The notes beneath the pieces are model-generated. The model was not told the origin of the DNA. It did no database searches and was given only the letters and a program-made list of their open reading frames with translations. Shown here piece by piece: positions 1 through 8,311 of a stretch of 64,000 nt of DNA (positions are counted from its first letter, which is position 1; every line of letters begins with the position of its first letter). The stretch is from Leifsonia sp. 1010 (GTDB lineage: Bacteria; Actinomycetota; Actinomycetes; Actinomycetales; Microbacteriaceae): assembly GCF_031455295.1 (NCBI RefSeq), contig NZ_JAVDSL010000001.1, forward strand, positions 744,001-808,000, read 5' to 3'. Made by a program: the position numbers and the translations under genes.

Positions 1-912
1 ATCCTCTCGCGCCACAACATCGGGATGCCGCGCACGGCGTTCGTGAACAGCCGCGCGGACGTGCGCATGGCGATCGAGCGCGTCGGCGGCGCGCCCGTCG
101 TGATCAAGCTGCTCGAGGGCACGCAGGGCATCGGCGTCATCCTGGCCCCGGAGGCGAAGATCGCGGAGTCGATCATCGAGACGCTGCACTCCACGAAGCA
201 GAACGTGCTCATCCAGAGCTTCATCGCCGAGAGCCGCGGGCGCGACATCCGCGCGCTCGTCGTCGGGGACCGGGTGGTGGCCGCGATGCGGCGGGTGGCG
301 AGCGGCGACGAGTTCCGCTCCAACGTGCACCGCGGCGGCACCGTCGAGAAGGTCGCACTGACTCCCGAGTTCGAGGAGGCGGCAGTGCGGTCGGCCCAGA
401 TCATGGGACTTCGCGTCGCCGGCGTCGACATGCTGGAGGGCAAGGACGGCCCTCTGGTGATGGAGGTTAACTCCTCACCGGGGCTCGAGGGCATCGAGCG
501 GGCGACCGGACTGGATGTGGCCGGTGCGATCATCGACTTCATCGACAATCAGGTGGCGTTCCCCGAGATCGACGTCCGTCAGCGCCTCACCGTCTCGACC
601 GGCTACGGAGTCGCCGAACTGCTCGTGCACACCAACGCGGACCTCGTCGGCAAGACCCTCCGCGACTCCGGTCTCGGCGACCGCGACATCTCGGTGCTCA
701 CCCTGCACCGGGGCGCGTCCGTCATCCCGAACCCGCGCAGCGGCGTCGTCCTGGAGGCCGGAGACCGGCTGCTCTGCTTCGGGCGGCTGGAGGAGATGCG
801 GTCGATGATCCCGGACCGGCGCAAGCGCCGCGCCAAGGTGCGCAAGCTGCCGAAGGAGGCGCAGGAGGCGCTGACCGAGAGCGAGACCGCGCCCGTCGCC
901 GCGACGGAGTGA
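1..912 (+). CDS. rimK: RimK-like ATP-grasp ligase with TrkA-C domain, 5' end cut by window
   Basis: The frame is already open at base 1, so the N-terminus lies outside the window; 303 residues are visible. VVIKLLEGTQGIGV is the ATP-binding loop of an ATP-grasp fold, and VMEVNSSPGLEGIE near visible residue 156 carries the metal-binding Glu-x-Asn pair typical of RimK, the enzyme that adds glutamate to ribosomal protein S6. From about residue 200 a second domain (GYGVAELLV to LEAGDRLLCFG) resembles the TrkA-C/RCK-C ligand-binding domain of ion channels, followed by a basic tail. The real substrate may not be S6. The gene ends 18 bases before the convergent regulator gene. Confidence 0.85.
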   Translation: MLSRHNIGMPRTAFVNSRADVRMAIERVGGAPVVIKLLEGTQGIGVILAPEAKIAESIIETLHSTKQNVLIQSFIAESRGRDIRALVVGDRVVAAMRRVASGDEFRSNVHRGGTVEKVALTPEFEEAAVRSAQIMGLRVAGVDMLEGKDGPLVMEVNSSPGLEGIERATGLDVAGAIIDFIDNQVAFPEIDVRQRLTVSTGYGVAELLVHTNADLVGKTLRDSGLGDRDISVLTLHRGASVIPNPRSGVVLEAGDRLLCFGRLEEMRSMIPDRRKRRAKVRKLPKEAQEALTESETAPVAATE

Positions 913-930
913 GAGCGGGCGACGGTGCTG

Positions 931-1506
931 CTATGCCGCCGCCGTCGTCCGGGCGCGCACGTGCGCCCGTTCGCCCTGCGCCCCGAACAGGGACACCAGT
1001 TCGACCGCGCCTCCCGGCTCGGCTCCGAACCAATGCGGCACTCGCGTGTCGAACTCCGCCGCCTCCCCGGGCTCGAGCACGACCTCCTCGTCGCCGAGCA
1101 GCAAGCGGAGCCGTCCGCTGAGCACGTAGAGCCACTCGTAGCCCTCGTGGGTACGCTGCCGCGGGACGGCGCGAACGCGGGGCGGTACGACGATCTTGTA
1201 GGCCTGCAGTCCCGTCGCGTGCCGGGACAGCGGCAGAAGGGTCATCCCCTCGCAGTCGATCGGCCGGGCACGCACCCGCGGGTCTGACGGCGGCGTCCGG
1301 ACGAGCTCGTCGAGCGTTGTGCCGTACACGCGCGCCAACGGCAGCAGAAGTTCGAGAGTCGCCTTGCGGCGGCCGGACTCCAGGCGGCTCAGCGTGCTGG
1401 TGGAGATACCGGTGGCCTGCTCGACCTCGGCGAGTGTGAGGCCGCGGTCGGTGCGCAGGCTGCGCAGCCGGGCCCCGGCGGCCGCGATGGCGTCTTCGGT
1501 GTCCAT
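931..1506 (-). CDS. XRE-family regulator with C-terminal cupin domain
   Basis: This 191-residue protein has an N-terminal helix-turn-helix (about residues 8-62, with GLTLAEVEQATGISTSTLSRLESG) and a C-terminal cupin (about 105-180, with H-x-GYEWLYVLSG and a second histidine in PHWFGAEPG). The HTH-cupin architecture is usual for repressors that sense small metabolites. The ATG at 1506 was chosen; an in-frame codon 24 bases upstream would run into the operator-like repeats. It is divergent from the thioredoxin-reductase-like gene at 1572, with only 65 bases between the starts, so that gene is the likely target. The effector cannot be read from the sequence. Confidence 0.88.
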   Translation of the reverse strand: MDTEDAIAAAGARLRSLRTDRGLTLAEVEQATGISTSTLSRLESGRRKATLELLLPLARVYGTTLDELVRTPPSDPRVRARPIDCEGMTLLPLSRHATGLQAYKIVVPPRVRAVPRQRTHEGYEWLYVLSGRLRLLLGDEEVVLEPGEAAEFDTRVPHWFGAEPGGAVELVSLFGAQGERAHVRARTTAAA

Positions 1507-1514
1507 GGGACTAT

Positions 1515-1543
1515 TTTGCCATTTCGGCAAGATTATTTGCCAT
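1515..1543. promoter_or_regulatory. Operator-like repeats between the XRE regulator and its divergent neighbour
   Basis: The octamer TTTGCCAT occurs at 1515-1522 and 1536-1543, exactly 21 bases (two helical turns) apart. The first copy is also half of an inverted repeat, TTGCC-N5-GGCAA (1516-1530). The site is AT-rich against its surroundings and sits between two divergent starts, as expected for an autoregulated XRE repressor. Its identity as operator is inferred. Confidence 0.55.
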
Positions 1544-1571
1544 CCCGAGGACCGGCACCGACACTGGCTGC

Positions 1572-2558
1572 ATGACGGACCAGTGGGAACAGCAGGACGA
1601 GATGGTGGACGCCGTGGTGATCGGCGGCGGCGCGGCGGGACTCAACGGCGCGCTGATGCTGGCGCGCTCGCGCCGCGATGTGCTCGTGATCGACTCCGGG
1701 TCGCCGCGCAACGCGCCGGCGGACGGCGTGCACGGTCTTCTCGGCCGTGAGGGGATGCCGCCGGCGGAGCTGCTGCGGATCGGGCGCGAGGAGGTCCGGC
1801 GCTACGGCGGACGCATCCTCGACGGCGAGGTGACGGATGCGGTGCGCTCGGACGACGGATTCGTCGTCACCCTCAGTGACGGACGTAGGGTCGGGGCGCG
1901 CCGCCTGCTGGTCGCGACCGGCCTGCGGGATGTGCTCCCCGACATCCCGGGCCTCGCCGAGCGTTGGGGCCGCGATCTCGTGCACTGCCCGTACTGCCAC
2001 GGCTGGGAGGTCCGCGACCGGGCCATCGGCATCATCGCGACCGGGGAGGGATCGGTCCATCAGGCGCTGCTCTTCCGGCAGCTCTCGGACGACGTCGTGT
2101 ACCTCGCGAACGGTCACGACCCCGACGAGGCCGCGCGGACGCGGTTCGAGGCGCTGGGCGTCCCAGTCGTTGCGGGGCGTATCGCCGCCGTCGAGACGGC
2201 GGACGACCGCATCACCGGCGTCCGGTTGGACGACGGCACGCTGGTCGCGCGCGACGTGCTCGCCGTCGGCTCGCGCATGGAGGCACGTATGCACGGCCTC
2301 CAGTCCCTGGGTCTGCACAGCGTTGACCTGCCGGGCGGGATGGGCACCAGCATCGAGGCGGACGCGTTCGGTCGAACAGGCGTGCCCGGAGTCTGGGCGG
2401 CGGGCAACGTCGCCGACGCCAAGGCGCAGGTCGGCGCGGCCGCGGCCGCCGGCGCGCTGGCCGGCGCCCAGATCAACGCGGAACTCGCGCTGGAGGACGC
2501 CGACCGGGCGGTGGCGCTCAGACGGTCGGCTGCCGCGGGCCGCCCTGCGGGTCGCTGA
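1572..2558 (+). CDS. Thioredoxin-reductase-like FAD/NAD(P) oxidoreductase
   Basis: This 328-residue flavoprotein has the FAD-binding Rossmann motif VVIGGGAAGLNGA at residues 15-27, a redox-active CxxC (HCPYCHGWE, near residue 138) and a C-terminal FAD motif ending in GVWAAGNVAD. The arrangement is that of the thioredoxin reductase family, which passes electrons from NAD(P)H through FAD to a disulfide. No thioredoxin gene is adjacent, and the divergent HTH-cupin regulator suggests an accessory, inducible enzyme rather than the housekeeping TrxB. The 3' end overlaps the convergent IPT-domain gene by 41 bases. Confidence 0.87.
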   Translation: MTDQWEQQDEMVDAVVIGGGAAGLNGALMLARSRRDVLVIDSGSPRNAPADGVHGLLGREGMPPAELLRIGREEVRRYGGRILDGEVTDAVRSDDGFVVTLSDGRRVGARRLLVATGLRDVLPDIPGLAERWGRDLVHCPYCHGWEVRDRAIGIIATGEGSVHQALLFRQLSDDVVYLANGHDPDEAARTRFEALGVPVVAGRIAAVETADDRITGVRLDDGTLVARDVLAVGSRMEARMHGLQSLGLHSVDLPGGMGTSIEADAFGRTGVPGVWAAGNVADAKAQVGAAAAAGALAGAQINAELALEDADRAVALRRSAAAGRPAGR

Positions 2559-3861
2559 CGGGAGTCAGGCCGCGACGCCGGTTCCGGGCGACGAGCAGGG
2601 CGGCTCCGGCGGCGAGGAACACGCCCCCGCCCGCCAGCATCGGTCCTGCCGGGGTCGACGAACCGGTGTCCGCCAGGGTGGCCGTCGGCCCGTCGGCGGA
2701 GGTGGAGGCGGTCGCCTCGACGTAGGTGAAGTTCAGTCCCGATCCCGGAAGGAATTCCGGGCATGCGGCCGACGGCTGCACACCGACGCTGACGACGCCG
2801 GAACCTGCGGGTGCGATCGCCCGGATCGTGGTGTCGCTCACGACCGTGAAACTCTGCGCGGGGGTGCCTCCGAATGTGACCCCCGAGGCCCCGGTGAAGC
2901 ACTCGCCGGTCAGCGTCACTTCCGTACCTCCGGTGCTCGATCCGCTGGCGGGACTCACATCCGTGACGATGAGGGTGGGATCGTAGGTGAAGGTCACAGG
3001 AGCCGACACACCGACGGCCGTTTGCACCTGGACGGGCACCTTCCCGCGCGCCTTGGGCAGTGTGAAGGTGATCTCGCTGTCCGACACGACGGTGAAGAGA
3101 ACGGGCGCTTCCTCGACGAGGACGAACAGCGTCCCCGAGAACCCGGCGCCCGTGATGGTGATGGTCGGGTTGCCGTCGGACGGCCCATGGTCGGGCGACA
3201 GGCTCGTGATGACCGCGGTCGTCAGGGGGACGTACGTGATGGAGCCCGGGTTCGAATCCCCGTTGGGATGCTCGACCACCACATCCACAGTGCCCGGCGC
3301 ATGCGCGGGGGTGGTGACGGTGATGAACGTGTCCGACGTGACCGTGAAGGCCGGCGCGGCCGTGCCGCCGAAGGTGACGCCCGTGGCCCCCGTCAATCCG
3401 GTGCCCGAGACGGTGACGACGGTCCCGCCGGCCTCCGAGACCCGATTGTAGGAGACGTCGGTGACGGTCGGCGGTGCGAGGAAGGTGTAGGTCAGCGGCG
3501 CGGAGTCTCCCGTCGGCTGCTGCACCACCACATCCACCGCACCCGGCGCGTGCGCAGGCGTGGTCGCGGTGACCGTGGTGTCGTCCACCACGGCGAACGT
3601 CGTCGCCGAGGTTCCGTCGAAGGTGACGCCGGTCGCACCGGTGAAACCGGTGCCGGTGATGGTGACGATGTCGCCGCCCAGCGGGGTCCCGCTCGTGGGT
3701 GCGATCAGCGTCGCGGCCGCGGCGGCGACCACCCTCGGCACAACGGAGGCCTGCGCCGGAAGGACGCCGAGGCCGAGGAAGCCGAGGAGCACGGCGAGAG
3801 CGGCCCCCACCGCGCCTCCCCCGGCGATGCGGCCGCGCACGCGGCTCATGGATGTTGTCAT
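2518..3861 (-). CDS. Cell-surface IPT/TIG-repeat protein with LAxTG sortase signal
   Basis: This 447-residue protein starts with a basic stretch and a hydrophobic signal peptide ending near AQA (about residue 38). Four immunoglobulin-like IPT/TIG repeats follow (about 51-128, 130-210, 215-293, 297-380), each with a VTITGTGFTGATGVTF-like core. The C-terminus has LADTG at 396-400, a hydrophobic segment (407-425) and RNRRR, which is a sortase anchor of the LAxTG type common in high-GC actinobacteria. The ATG at 3861 has AGGGGGAA just upstream; an in-frame ATG 24 bases earlier is also possible. It is probably a wall-anchored adhesin or structural protein. The ligand is unknown. Confidence 0.85.
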   Translation of the reverse strand: MTTSMSRVRGRIAGGGAVGAALAVLLGFLGLGVLPAQASVVPRVVAAAAATLIAPTSGTPLGGDIVTITGTGFTGATGVTFDGTSATTFAVVDDTTVTATTPAHAPGAVDVVVQQPTGDSAPLTYTFLAPPTVTDVSYNRVSEAGGTVVTVSGTGLTGATGVTFGGTAAPAFTVTSDTFITVTTPAHAPGTVDVVVEHPNGDSNPGSITYVPLTTAVITSLSPDHGPSDGNPTITITGAGFSGTLFVLVEEAPVLFTVVSDSEITFTLPKARGKVPVQVQTAVGVSAPVTFTYDPTLIVTDVSPASGSSTGGTEVTLTGECFTGASGVTFGGTPAQSFTVVSDTTIRAIAPAGSGVVSVGVQPSAACPEFLPGSGLNFTYVEATASTSADGPTATLADTGSSTPAGPMLAGGGVFLAAGAALLVARNRRRGLTPVSDPQGGPRQPTV

Positions 3862-3898
3862 GTGGTGTTCCCCCTGTTGGTTCATGCGTGATTCCCCC

Positions 3899-3943
3899 AA
3901 AAAGCAAACGCCGACCTCCACCGTGTCCGGGGGGTCGACGTTT
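3899..3943 (-). terminator. Terminator-like hairpin with U5 in the leader of the IPT gene
   Basis: On the minus strand the arm complementary to 3933-3943 pairs with that of 3906-3916 (AAACG and CGACC blocks with one mismatch), and TTTTT follows at 3903-3899. It lies only 38 bases before the IPT start and 69 bases after the prsW stop. It could end prsW transcription, or act as an attenuator for the IPT gene. Confidence 0.5.
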
Positions 3944-3962
3944 GTACTTAGCTTCGGGCAAG

Positions 3963-3995
3963 CACCCGCTTTTCGCTGCCCCCCGTTTGCGGGTG
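3963..3995 (-). promoter_or_regulatory. Second hairpin of a possible structured leader RNA
   Basis: CACCCGC (3963-3969) and GCGGGTG (3989-3995) form a perfect 7-bp stem around 19 bases. On the minus strand it lies directly upstream of the terminator-like hairpin at 3906-3943, and parts of it can pair differently (GGGCA with TGCTTGCCC). Two consecutive hairpins ending in a U-tract before a start codon suggest leader regulation. No known riboswitch consensus fits. Confidence 0.4.
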
Positions 3996-4011
3996 ATTTC
4001 GGAGGCGGCTG

Positions 4012-4950
4012 TCAGGCAGTCGGCCGCTCGACCGCCCGCAGCCGCTCGGCGCGGCGGTAGTGCCGCAGCACGAGCCAGAGCGTCAGGATGCCGCCGGCGG
4101 CGACGACGATCAGCACGACGATGTAGAGGATGCCCGCAAGCGCGGTCACGGCCGACGCGGTCTGCGCCGTGAGGCCGCCGGCCGTGGTGAGCTCCTCGAC
4201 CGCGCGGCCGTTCGCGAGCAGGGCGATGACGGCAGCCAGGTCGCTCGCCGAATCCCAGAGACCGTGCAGGATGGCCACGCCGACATAGGTCACCACGATC
4301 CAGATCGAGAAGCGGAAGCGGTCACGGCCCCGTGCCGCGCCGAACAGCACGGCGCCGAGAACCGCCGTCCAGAGCACATGGCCGACCGGCGCGAGGATCG
4401 CGCGGAGCACCTCGGTCTGGAGCAGCGAGACGAGGTCGATGCCGCGCGCCGTGATCGCCGCGTTGAAGGCGTAGCCGGCCGACTCGAAGGCGGCGAAGCC
4501 CGCCCCGACCGTCGCCCCGAGCAGGGCGCCCTGCGTGGCCGTCTTCGGCACGACCCGCCAGCCGATGATGACCAGCAGGATGCCCTTCACCAGCTCCTCG
4601 ATCAGACCCACCAGCAGGTACAGCCAGTAGCTCTGGTGCAGGTTCACCTCGAGCAAGGAGGCGCCGAGAACACCGAAGATCCCGCCGATGAAGAAGGCGA
4701 GCACCAGCTGCAGCGAGCTGACACTGCCGCTCACGCGCTCGATGGCGAAGAGGACGACGCAGAACGGGACGAGGAAGCTCCCGAACAGGATCAGAGTCGG
4801 GATCAGGTTGGTGTTGCCGGTGACGATCGTCACGACGATGGTCAGGATCCACAGCGCCAGGCCGGTGAGCAGCGTCTTCCACCACCAGCCGTGATGGTGA
4901 TGCGGGTGCGGCGCTGCTTCCGGCCGTTCCGTCCACGTCTGTGCCGTCAT
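4012..4950 (-). CDS. prsW: PrsW-family intramembrane metalloprotease
   Basis: This 312-residue membrane protein has a His-rich cytoplasmic N-terminus (HPHHHHG), then about eight hydrophobic segments. The signature residues of PrsW-type glutamic/metalloproteases are all visible: LIEELVKG, FAAFESAGYAFN, PVGHVLWTA and AILHGLWDS. In Bacillus, PrsW cuts an anti-sigma factor; in actinobacteria the substrates are mostly unknown. The ATG at 4950 has GGGGAG six bases upstream and was preferred over a longer in-frame version. The IPT surface-protein gene follows on the same strand after 150 bases of structured sequence. Confidence 0.88.
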   Translation of the reverse strand: MTAQTWTERPEAAPHPHHHHGWWWKTLLTGLALWILTIVVTIVTGNTNLIPTLILFGSFLVPFCVVLFAIERVSGSVSSLQLVLAFFIGGIFGVLGASLLEVNLHQSYWLYLLVGLIEELVKGILLVIIGWRVVPKTATQGALLGATVGAGFAAFESAGYAFNAAITARGIDLVSLLQTEVLRAILAPVGHVLWTAVLGAVLFGAARGRDRFRFSIWIVVTYVGVAILHGLWDSASDLAAVIALLANGRAVEELTTAGGLTAQTASAVTALAGILYIVVLIVVAAGGILTLWLVLRHYRRAERLRAVERPTA

Positions 4951-5021
4951 CCGACTCCCCTTCGCTCGATGCCGCGCCACCGCTGACAGTGCGAACATCT
5001 TCCCACCGCTGCGGGTCTACG

Positions 5022-5060
5022 CCAGGGCCGGCGATCAGCCAGGGCCGGCGATCAGCCAGG
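5022..5060. repeat. Tandem 17-bp repeat, about 2.3 copies
   Basis: CCAGGGCCGGCGATCAG occurs at 5022-5038 and again, identical, at 5039-5055, followed by the first five bases of a third copy (CCAGG, 5056-5060). It lies between the tetR stop and the prsW start. It may be a short variable-number repeat. Confidence 0.8.
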
Positions 5061-5067
5061 ACTCCGG

Positions 5068-5631
5068 TCAGGCGAGGGAGCGGAACCGGGCAACGCCCTC
5101 GGCCACGAGTTCTCGGAGGTCGAGGGCTTCGTCGGACGCCACCCAGCGCTCGAAGGCGAGCCGGAACGCGGCCATCGCGGCCTCGGCGGCGATGGCGGCC
5201 TCGTCCGGATCGAAGCCGCGCTCCACCAGGGCGGCCGCGGAGGTGGATGCGACGGTCGCGAGCTTGAGCAGCTCGCGCTCCTGGAGGCTCGCGTTCGCCG
5301 CGATGACGGCCGCGCGCCGACGTGCGAACGTCGGGTCGGGGTTGCTCTCGAGAAACGCCGCCGCGGCATCCATCCCGGCAGCGGCGGCAGCAAGTGCGGT
5401 CGTGCCGCCTTCGTGCTCGGCGATCGCCGAGAGGACCGTCGCCTGGAACGTCGCCGACCCCGCGAAGAGCACCTCGCGCTTGTCGGCGAAGTGACGGAAG
5501 AACGTCCGCTCCGTCACGCCCGCGCGCGCGGCGATGTCGGCGACGGTCGTCTGCTCGTACCCCGGGTCGAGGTAGAGCTCGAGCGCGGCGCGCGCGAGGC
5601 GGCCCTGCGCGTCCGGCTCCCAGCGTCCCAT
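5068..5631 (-). CDS. TetR-family transcriptional regulator
   Basis: This 187-residue protein has the standard TetR DNA-binding domain at about residues 10-56 (TTVADIAARAGVTERTFFRHFADKR) and an alanine-rich, all-helical ligand-binding domain. It is divergent from the SDR gene at 5738, and the 106 bases between them hold two CTGAyrTCAG palindromes. The simplest reading is a repressor of itself and of the SDR. The inducer is unknown. Confidence 0.9.
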   Translation of the reverse strand: MGRWEPDAQGRLARAALELYLDPGYEQTTVADIAARAGVTERTFFRHFADKREVLFAGSATFQATVLSAIAEHEGGTTALAAAAAGMDAAAAFLESNPDPTFARRRAAVIAANASLQERELLKLATVASTSAAALVERGFDPDEAAIAAEAAMAAFRLAFERWVASDEALDLRELVAEGVARFRSLA

Positions 5632-5673
5632 GGCTCCAGTGTAGTGATGACAGTTGCTGACATGAGTGCTACG

Positions 5674-5696
5674 CTGACGTCAGTCTCTGACATCAG
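5674..5696. promoter_or_regulatory. Probable TetR operator pair
   Basis: The perfect 10-bp palindrome CTGACGTCAG (5674-5683) is followed by the near-copy CTGACATCAG (5687-5696), 13 bases from start to start. A further related half, GCTGACATGAG, lies at about 5656-5666. The sites sit midway between the divergent TetR and SDR genes. Confidence 0.6.
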
Positions 5697-5737
5697 CGGT
5701 CGATCGACCGGGATGAGACGAGCGAAAGGAGCACATC

Positions 5738-6643
5738 ATGCGTGTATTCATCACCGGAGGGTCGGGCTGGATCGGATCAGCTGCCGTCCCCGAACTCCTC
5801 GTTGCCGGCCACGAGGTCCGCGGGCTCGCCAGGTCTGACGCGTCTGCCGCGCGCCTCCGATCCGCAGGCGTCGAACCGATCTCCGGCGGGCTGGGCGACC
5901 TCGAGGTGCTGCGCGCTTCCGCCGCCGAAGCCGACGCCGTCATCCACCTCGGCTACAACCACGACTTCAGCGACCAGGCGGGAGCGGGGCGCTCGGAGCG
6001 CGCCGCGCTCGAGGCCTTCGGCGACGCTCTCAAGGGCAGGAACGCCCCCCTGCTGTTCGCCTCCGGAACGGCTTTCATCGCGCCCGGCCGGATCGCGACG
6101 GAGGACGACCGCGCGCCGTTCTCCGGACCGGATGCCCCGCGCGGCGGCGCGGAGGAGCTGGCGTTCGGGTTCGTCGACCGCGGCATCCACCCGGTCGCCC
6201 TGCGCTTCGCCCCGACCGTCCACGGCGCGGGTGACCACGGCTTCACCGCCGAGCTGGTGCGCGTCGCCCGTGAGAAGGGCGTCGCCGGGTACGTCGGCGA
6301 CGGGTCGAACCACTGGCCGGCCGTGTATCGGGGGGATGCGGCCCGCCTGGTCGTCCGCGCGCTGGAGAACGCCGGGACCGCGACCGTCGTGCACGCCATC
6401 GCCGAGCAGGGGGTGCCCACCCGCGACATCGCCGAGGCGATCGGCGCCGGGCTCGGCGTTCCCGCCGCCTCGATCGACCCCGCCGACGTCGACGCGCACT
6501 TCGGGTGGATCGGGCGGATCTTCGCCCTCGACCTCCGGGCGTCCAGCGCGCTCACGCAGCGCCGGTTCGACTGGGAGCCGACCGGCCCGACCCTCCTCGA
6601 GGACCTGGCTGCCGGCTCCTACTTCGCCCGCCCCGCGGCCTGA
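5738..6643 (+). CDS. SDR-family NAD(P)-dependent oxidoreductase/epimerase
   Basis: This 301-residue protein begins with the extended-SDR nucleotide-binding motif FITGGSGWIGSA at residues 4-15. The body matches the NAD-dependent epimerase/dehydratase group. GAAAGGAG lies eight bases before the ATG. The divergent TetR gene and the palindromes between them suggest induction by a small molecule, typical of detoxification SDRs. The classical YxxxK pair is not evident, so catalysis may differ from that of standard SDRs. It ends four bases before the convergent gadC stop. Confidence 0.83.
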   Translation: MRVFITGGSGWIGSAAVPELLVAGHEVRGLARSDASAARLRSAGVEPISGGLGDLEVLRASAAEADAVIHLGYNHDFSDQAGAGRSERAALEAFGDALKGRNAPLLFASGTAFIAPGRIATEDDRAPFSGPDAPRGGAEELAFGFVDRGIHPVALRFAPTVHGAGDHGFTAELVRVAREKGVAGYVGDGSNHWPAVYRGDAARLVVRALENAGTATVVHAIAEQGVPTRDIAEAIGAGLGVPAASIDPADVDAHFGWIGRIFALDLRASSALTQRRFDWEPTGPTLLEDLAAGSYFARPAA

Positions 6644-6647
6644 CCCC

Positions 6648-8252
6648 TCACGGGGCTTGAGGCGGGGAGGGCGGCGACGACGATTCGGCGGGCGGGTTCA
6701 CCAGCACGTCGTCGAAGGTCGTCTTCTCCGCGGGCGTGCGCTGGTCCCAGCCGGGGCGACGAGCCGCATAGAAGATCAGCGGGGGCACGCCCAGCAGGAT
6801 GACGATCACCGCGACCAGGGCCGGGTACGCCCATCCCGGTGCACCCGCCGCGAAACCCTCCGGCGGCACGAAGCCGAGCGCGAACGCGGCCAGGCAGGCG
6901 AGGAAGCCGATCGTCGCGATCACCCCCATCGCGGGCGTGCGGTAGCTGCGCGTGACGTGCGGGTGGGTGCGACGGAGCCGCATGGCGGCCGCGAACATCA
7001 TCATGTACATGATCAGGTAGAGGGCCGCCGCCATGTCCACCAGCAGGATGAACGCGGTGTTGATGTTCGGCACGAAGATGAACAGCGCGGCGAGCAGCGT
7101 GACCACGATGCCCTGCACGTTCAGGATGCCGACCTGCACTCCCGCCTTGTTCCGTCGCTGCAGGAACGTGGGCAGGTAGCCGGAACGCGCCGCCGCGAGC
7201 AGACCGCGCGACGGGCCCGCGATCCAGGTGACCACCGACGCGAACGCGCCGAGCGCGATCAGCAGGGAGATGAGCGGGGTCGCCCACGACATCCCCCAGG
7301 TGTCGAAGTACGTCTGGAACGCCAGGTTGATGCCGGTGGTGAGCCCGAGCTCGGACGACGGCACCGCCACCGCGATCGCGATCGTCGGGAAGATGAAGAT
7401 CCCGAGGATGAGGATCGAGGCGATGAGCACCGTCTTCGGGTAGCCCTTGCCCGGGCTCTTGAGGTCGTTCGCGTGGACGGCGTTGACCTCCATGCCGGCG
7501 TACGCCAGCACGTTCGAGACGATCAGCACGATGGAGGCGATGCCGGTGAACGGCGGGATGATCGCCGACGCCTGCAGCGGAGTCTCACTCGGCTGACCCG
7601 TCCCGAGCCAGATCGCCCCGAACACGATCAGCAGGACACCCGGGAAGATCGTGCCCGCGAGCCCCGACCACGACCCGACCTTCGCGAACAGATTGCCGCC
7701 GCGCAGGGTGATGAAGGTCGAGAACCAGTAGATGACGAGGATCACGATCGCGGTGTAGAGGCCGGAGTTCGCCAGATTCGGGTCGAGGAACACGAACGCC
7801 AGCGACGCCGCGATGAACGCGATCTGCGTCGGATACCAGACGACGTTCTGCACCCACTGAAGCCAGATCGCCTGGAATCCCCAGCGCTCACCGAACGCCA
7901 TCCGCACCCAGGTGAACACGCCGCCCTTCCAGCCGGTGGCGAGCTCGGCGGCGACCAGCGCCACCGGGATCAGGAAGAAGATCGCCGGGATGATGAACAG
8001 GGTCACCGAACCCAGCCCGTACCCGGCCATGGCGGGAAGGCTGCGCAGGGACGCGACGGCGACGACGGTGAGCATCGCCAGCTGGGTGATGCTCATGAAC
8101 GTACGCGCCGTCGTGCCCGGCGACCCGATCGCCGGCTTGTGCGGTACGGAGTCGAAAGGATGCGGCTTGACGTGGCCCGGGCCGGGCGCCGGCGTGCCGT
8201 CCGCCCGCGTGTAGTCCGTCGCGGCCTTGTTCGGCTCGCTCGTTGCGGTCAT
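6648..8252 (-). CDS. gadC: Glutamate/GABA antiporter (APC family)
   Basis: This 534-residue protein has a roughly 50-residue hydrophilic N-terminus and about twelve membrane helices of the amino acid-polyamine-organocation fold. Its place directly behind the glutamate decarboxylase gene (59-base gap, same strand) identifies it as the antiporter that imports glutamate and exports GABA, so that each cycle removes one proton from the cytoplasm. GGGAGAAG precedes the ATG. A soluble C-terminal tail of about 40 residues may act as the pH plug known from the E. coli protein, but that is inference. Confidence 0.85.
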   Translation of the reverse strand: MTATSEPNKAATDYTRADGTPAPGPGHVKPHPFDSVPHKPAIGSPGTTARTFMSITQLAMLTVVAVASLRSLPAMAGYGLGSVTLFIIPAIFFLIPVALVAAELATGWKGGVFTWVRMAFGERWGFQAIWLQWVQNVVWYPTQIAFIAASLAFVFLDPNLANSGLYTAIVILVIYWFSTFITLRGGNLFAKVGSWSGLAGTIFPGVLLIVFGAIWLGTGQPSETPLQASAIIPPFTGIASIVLIVSNVLAYAGMEVNAVHANDLKSPGKGYPKTVLIASILILGIFIFPTIAIAVAVPSSELGLTTGINLAFQTYFDTWGMSWATPLISLLIALGAFASVVTWIAGPSRGLLAAARSGYLPTFLQRRNKAGVQVGILNVQGIVVTLLAALFIFVPNINTAFILLVDMAAALYLIMYMMMFAAAMRLRRTHPHVTRSYRTPAMGVIATIGFLACLAAFALGFVPPEGFAAGAPGWAYPALVAVIVILLGVPPLIFYAARRPGWDQRTPAEKTTFDDVLVNPPAESSSPPSPPQAP

Positions 8253-8311
8253 GGTCTTCTCCCGCTCGTGTGAGGCGCGGTGCGCCGGGTTCTCGATCGC
8301 CAGTCAGACGG

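Noticed and set aside
1837-3891. Long plus-strand frame over the IPT gene
   Set aside because: Low-complexity Arg/Gly/Asp composition; the minus strand gives a signal peptide, four IPT repeats and a sortase signal.
3862-4011. c-di-GMP (GEMM) riboswitch before the IPT gene
   Set aside because: GCAAA-, GAAA- and CTAAG-like pieces occur, but the order and the conserved core do not fit the consensus.
5742-8273. Long plus-strand frame across the SDR and gadC genes
   Set aside because: It has no recognisable domain and is opposite or out of frame to two well-defined genes.
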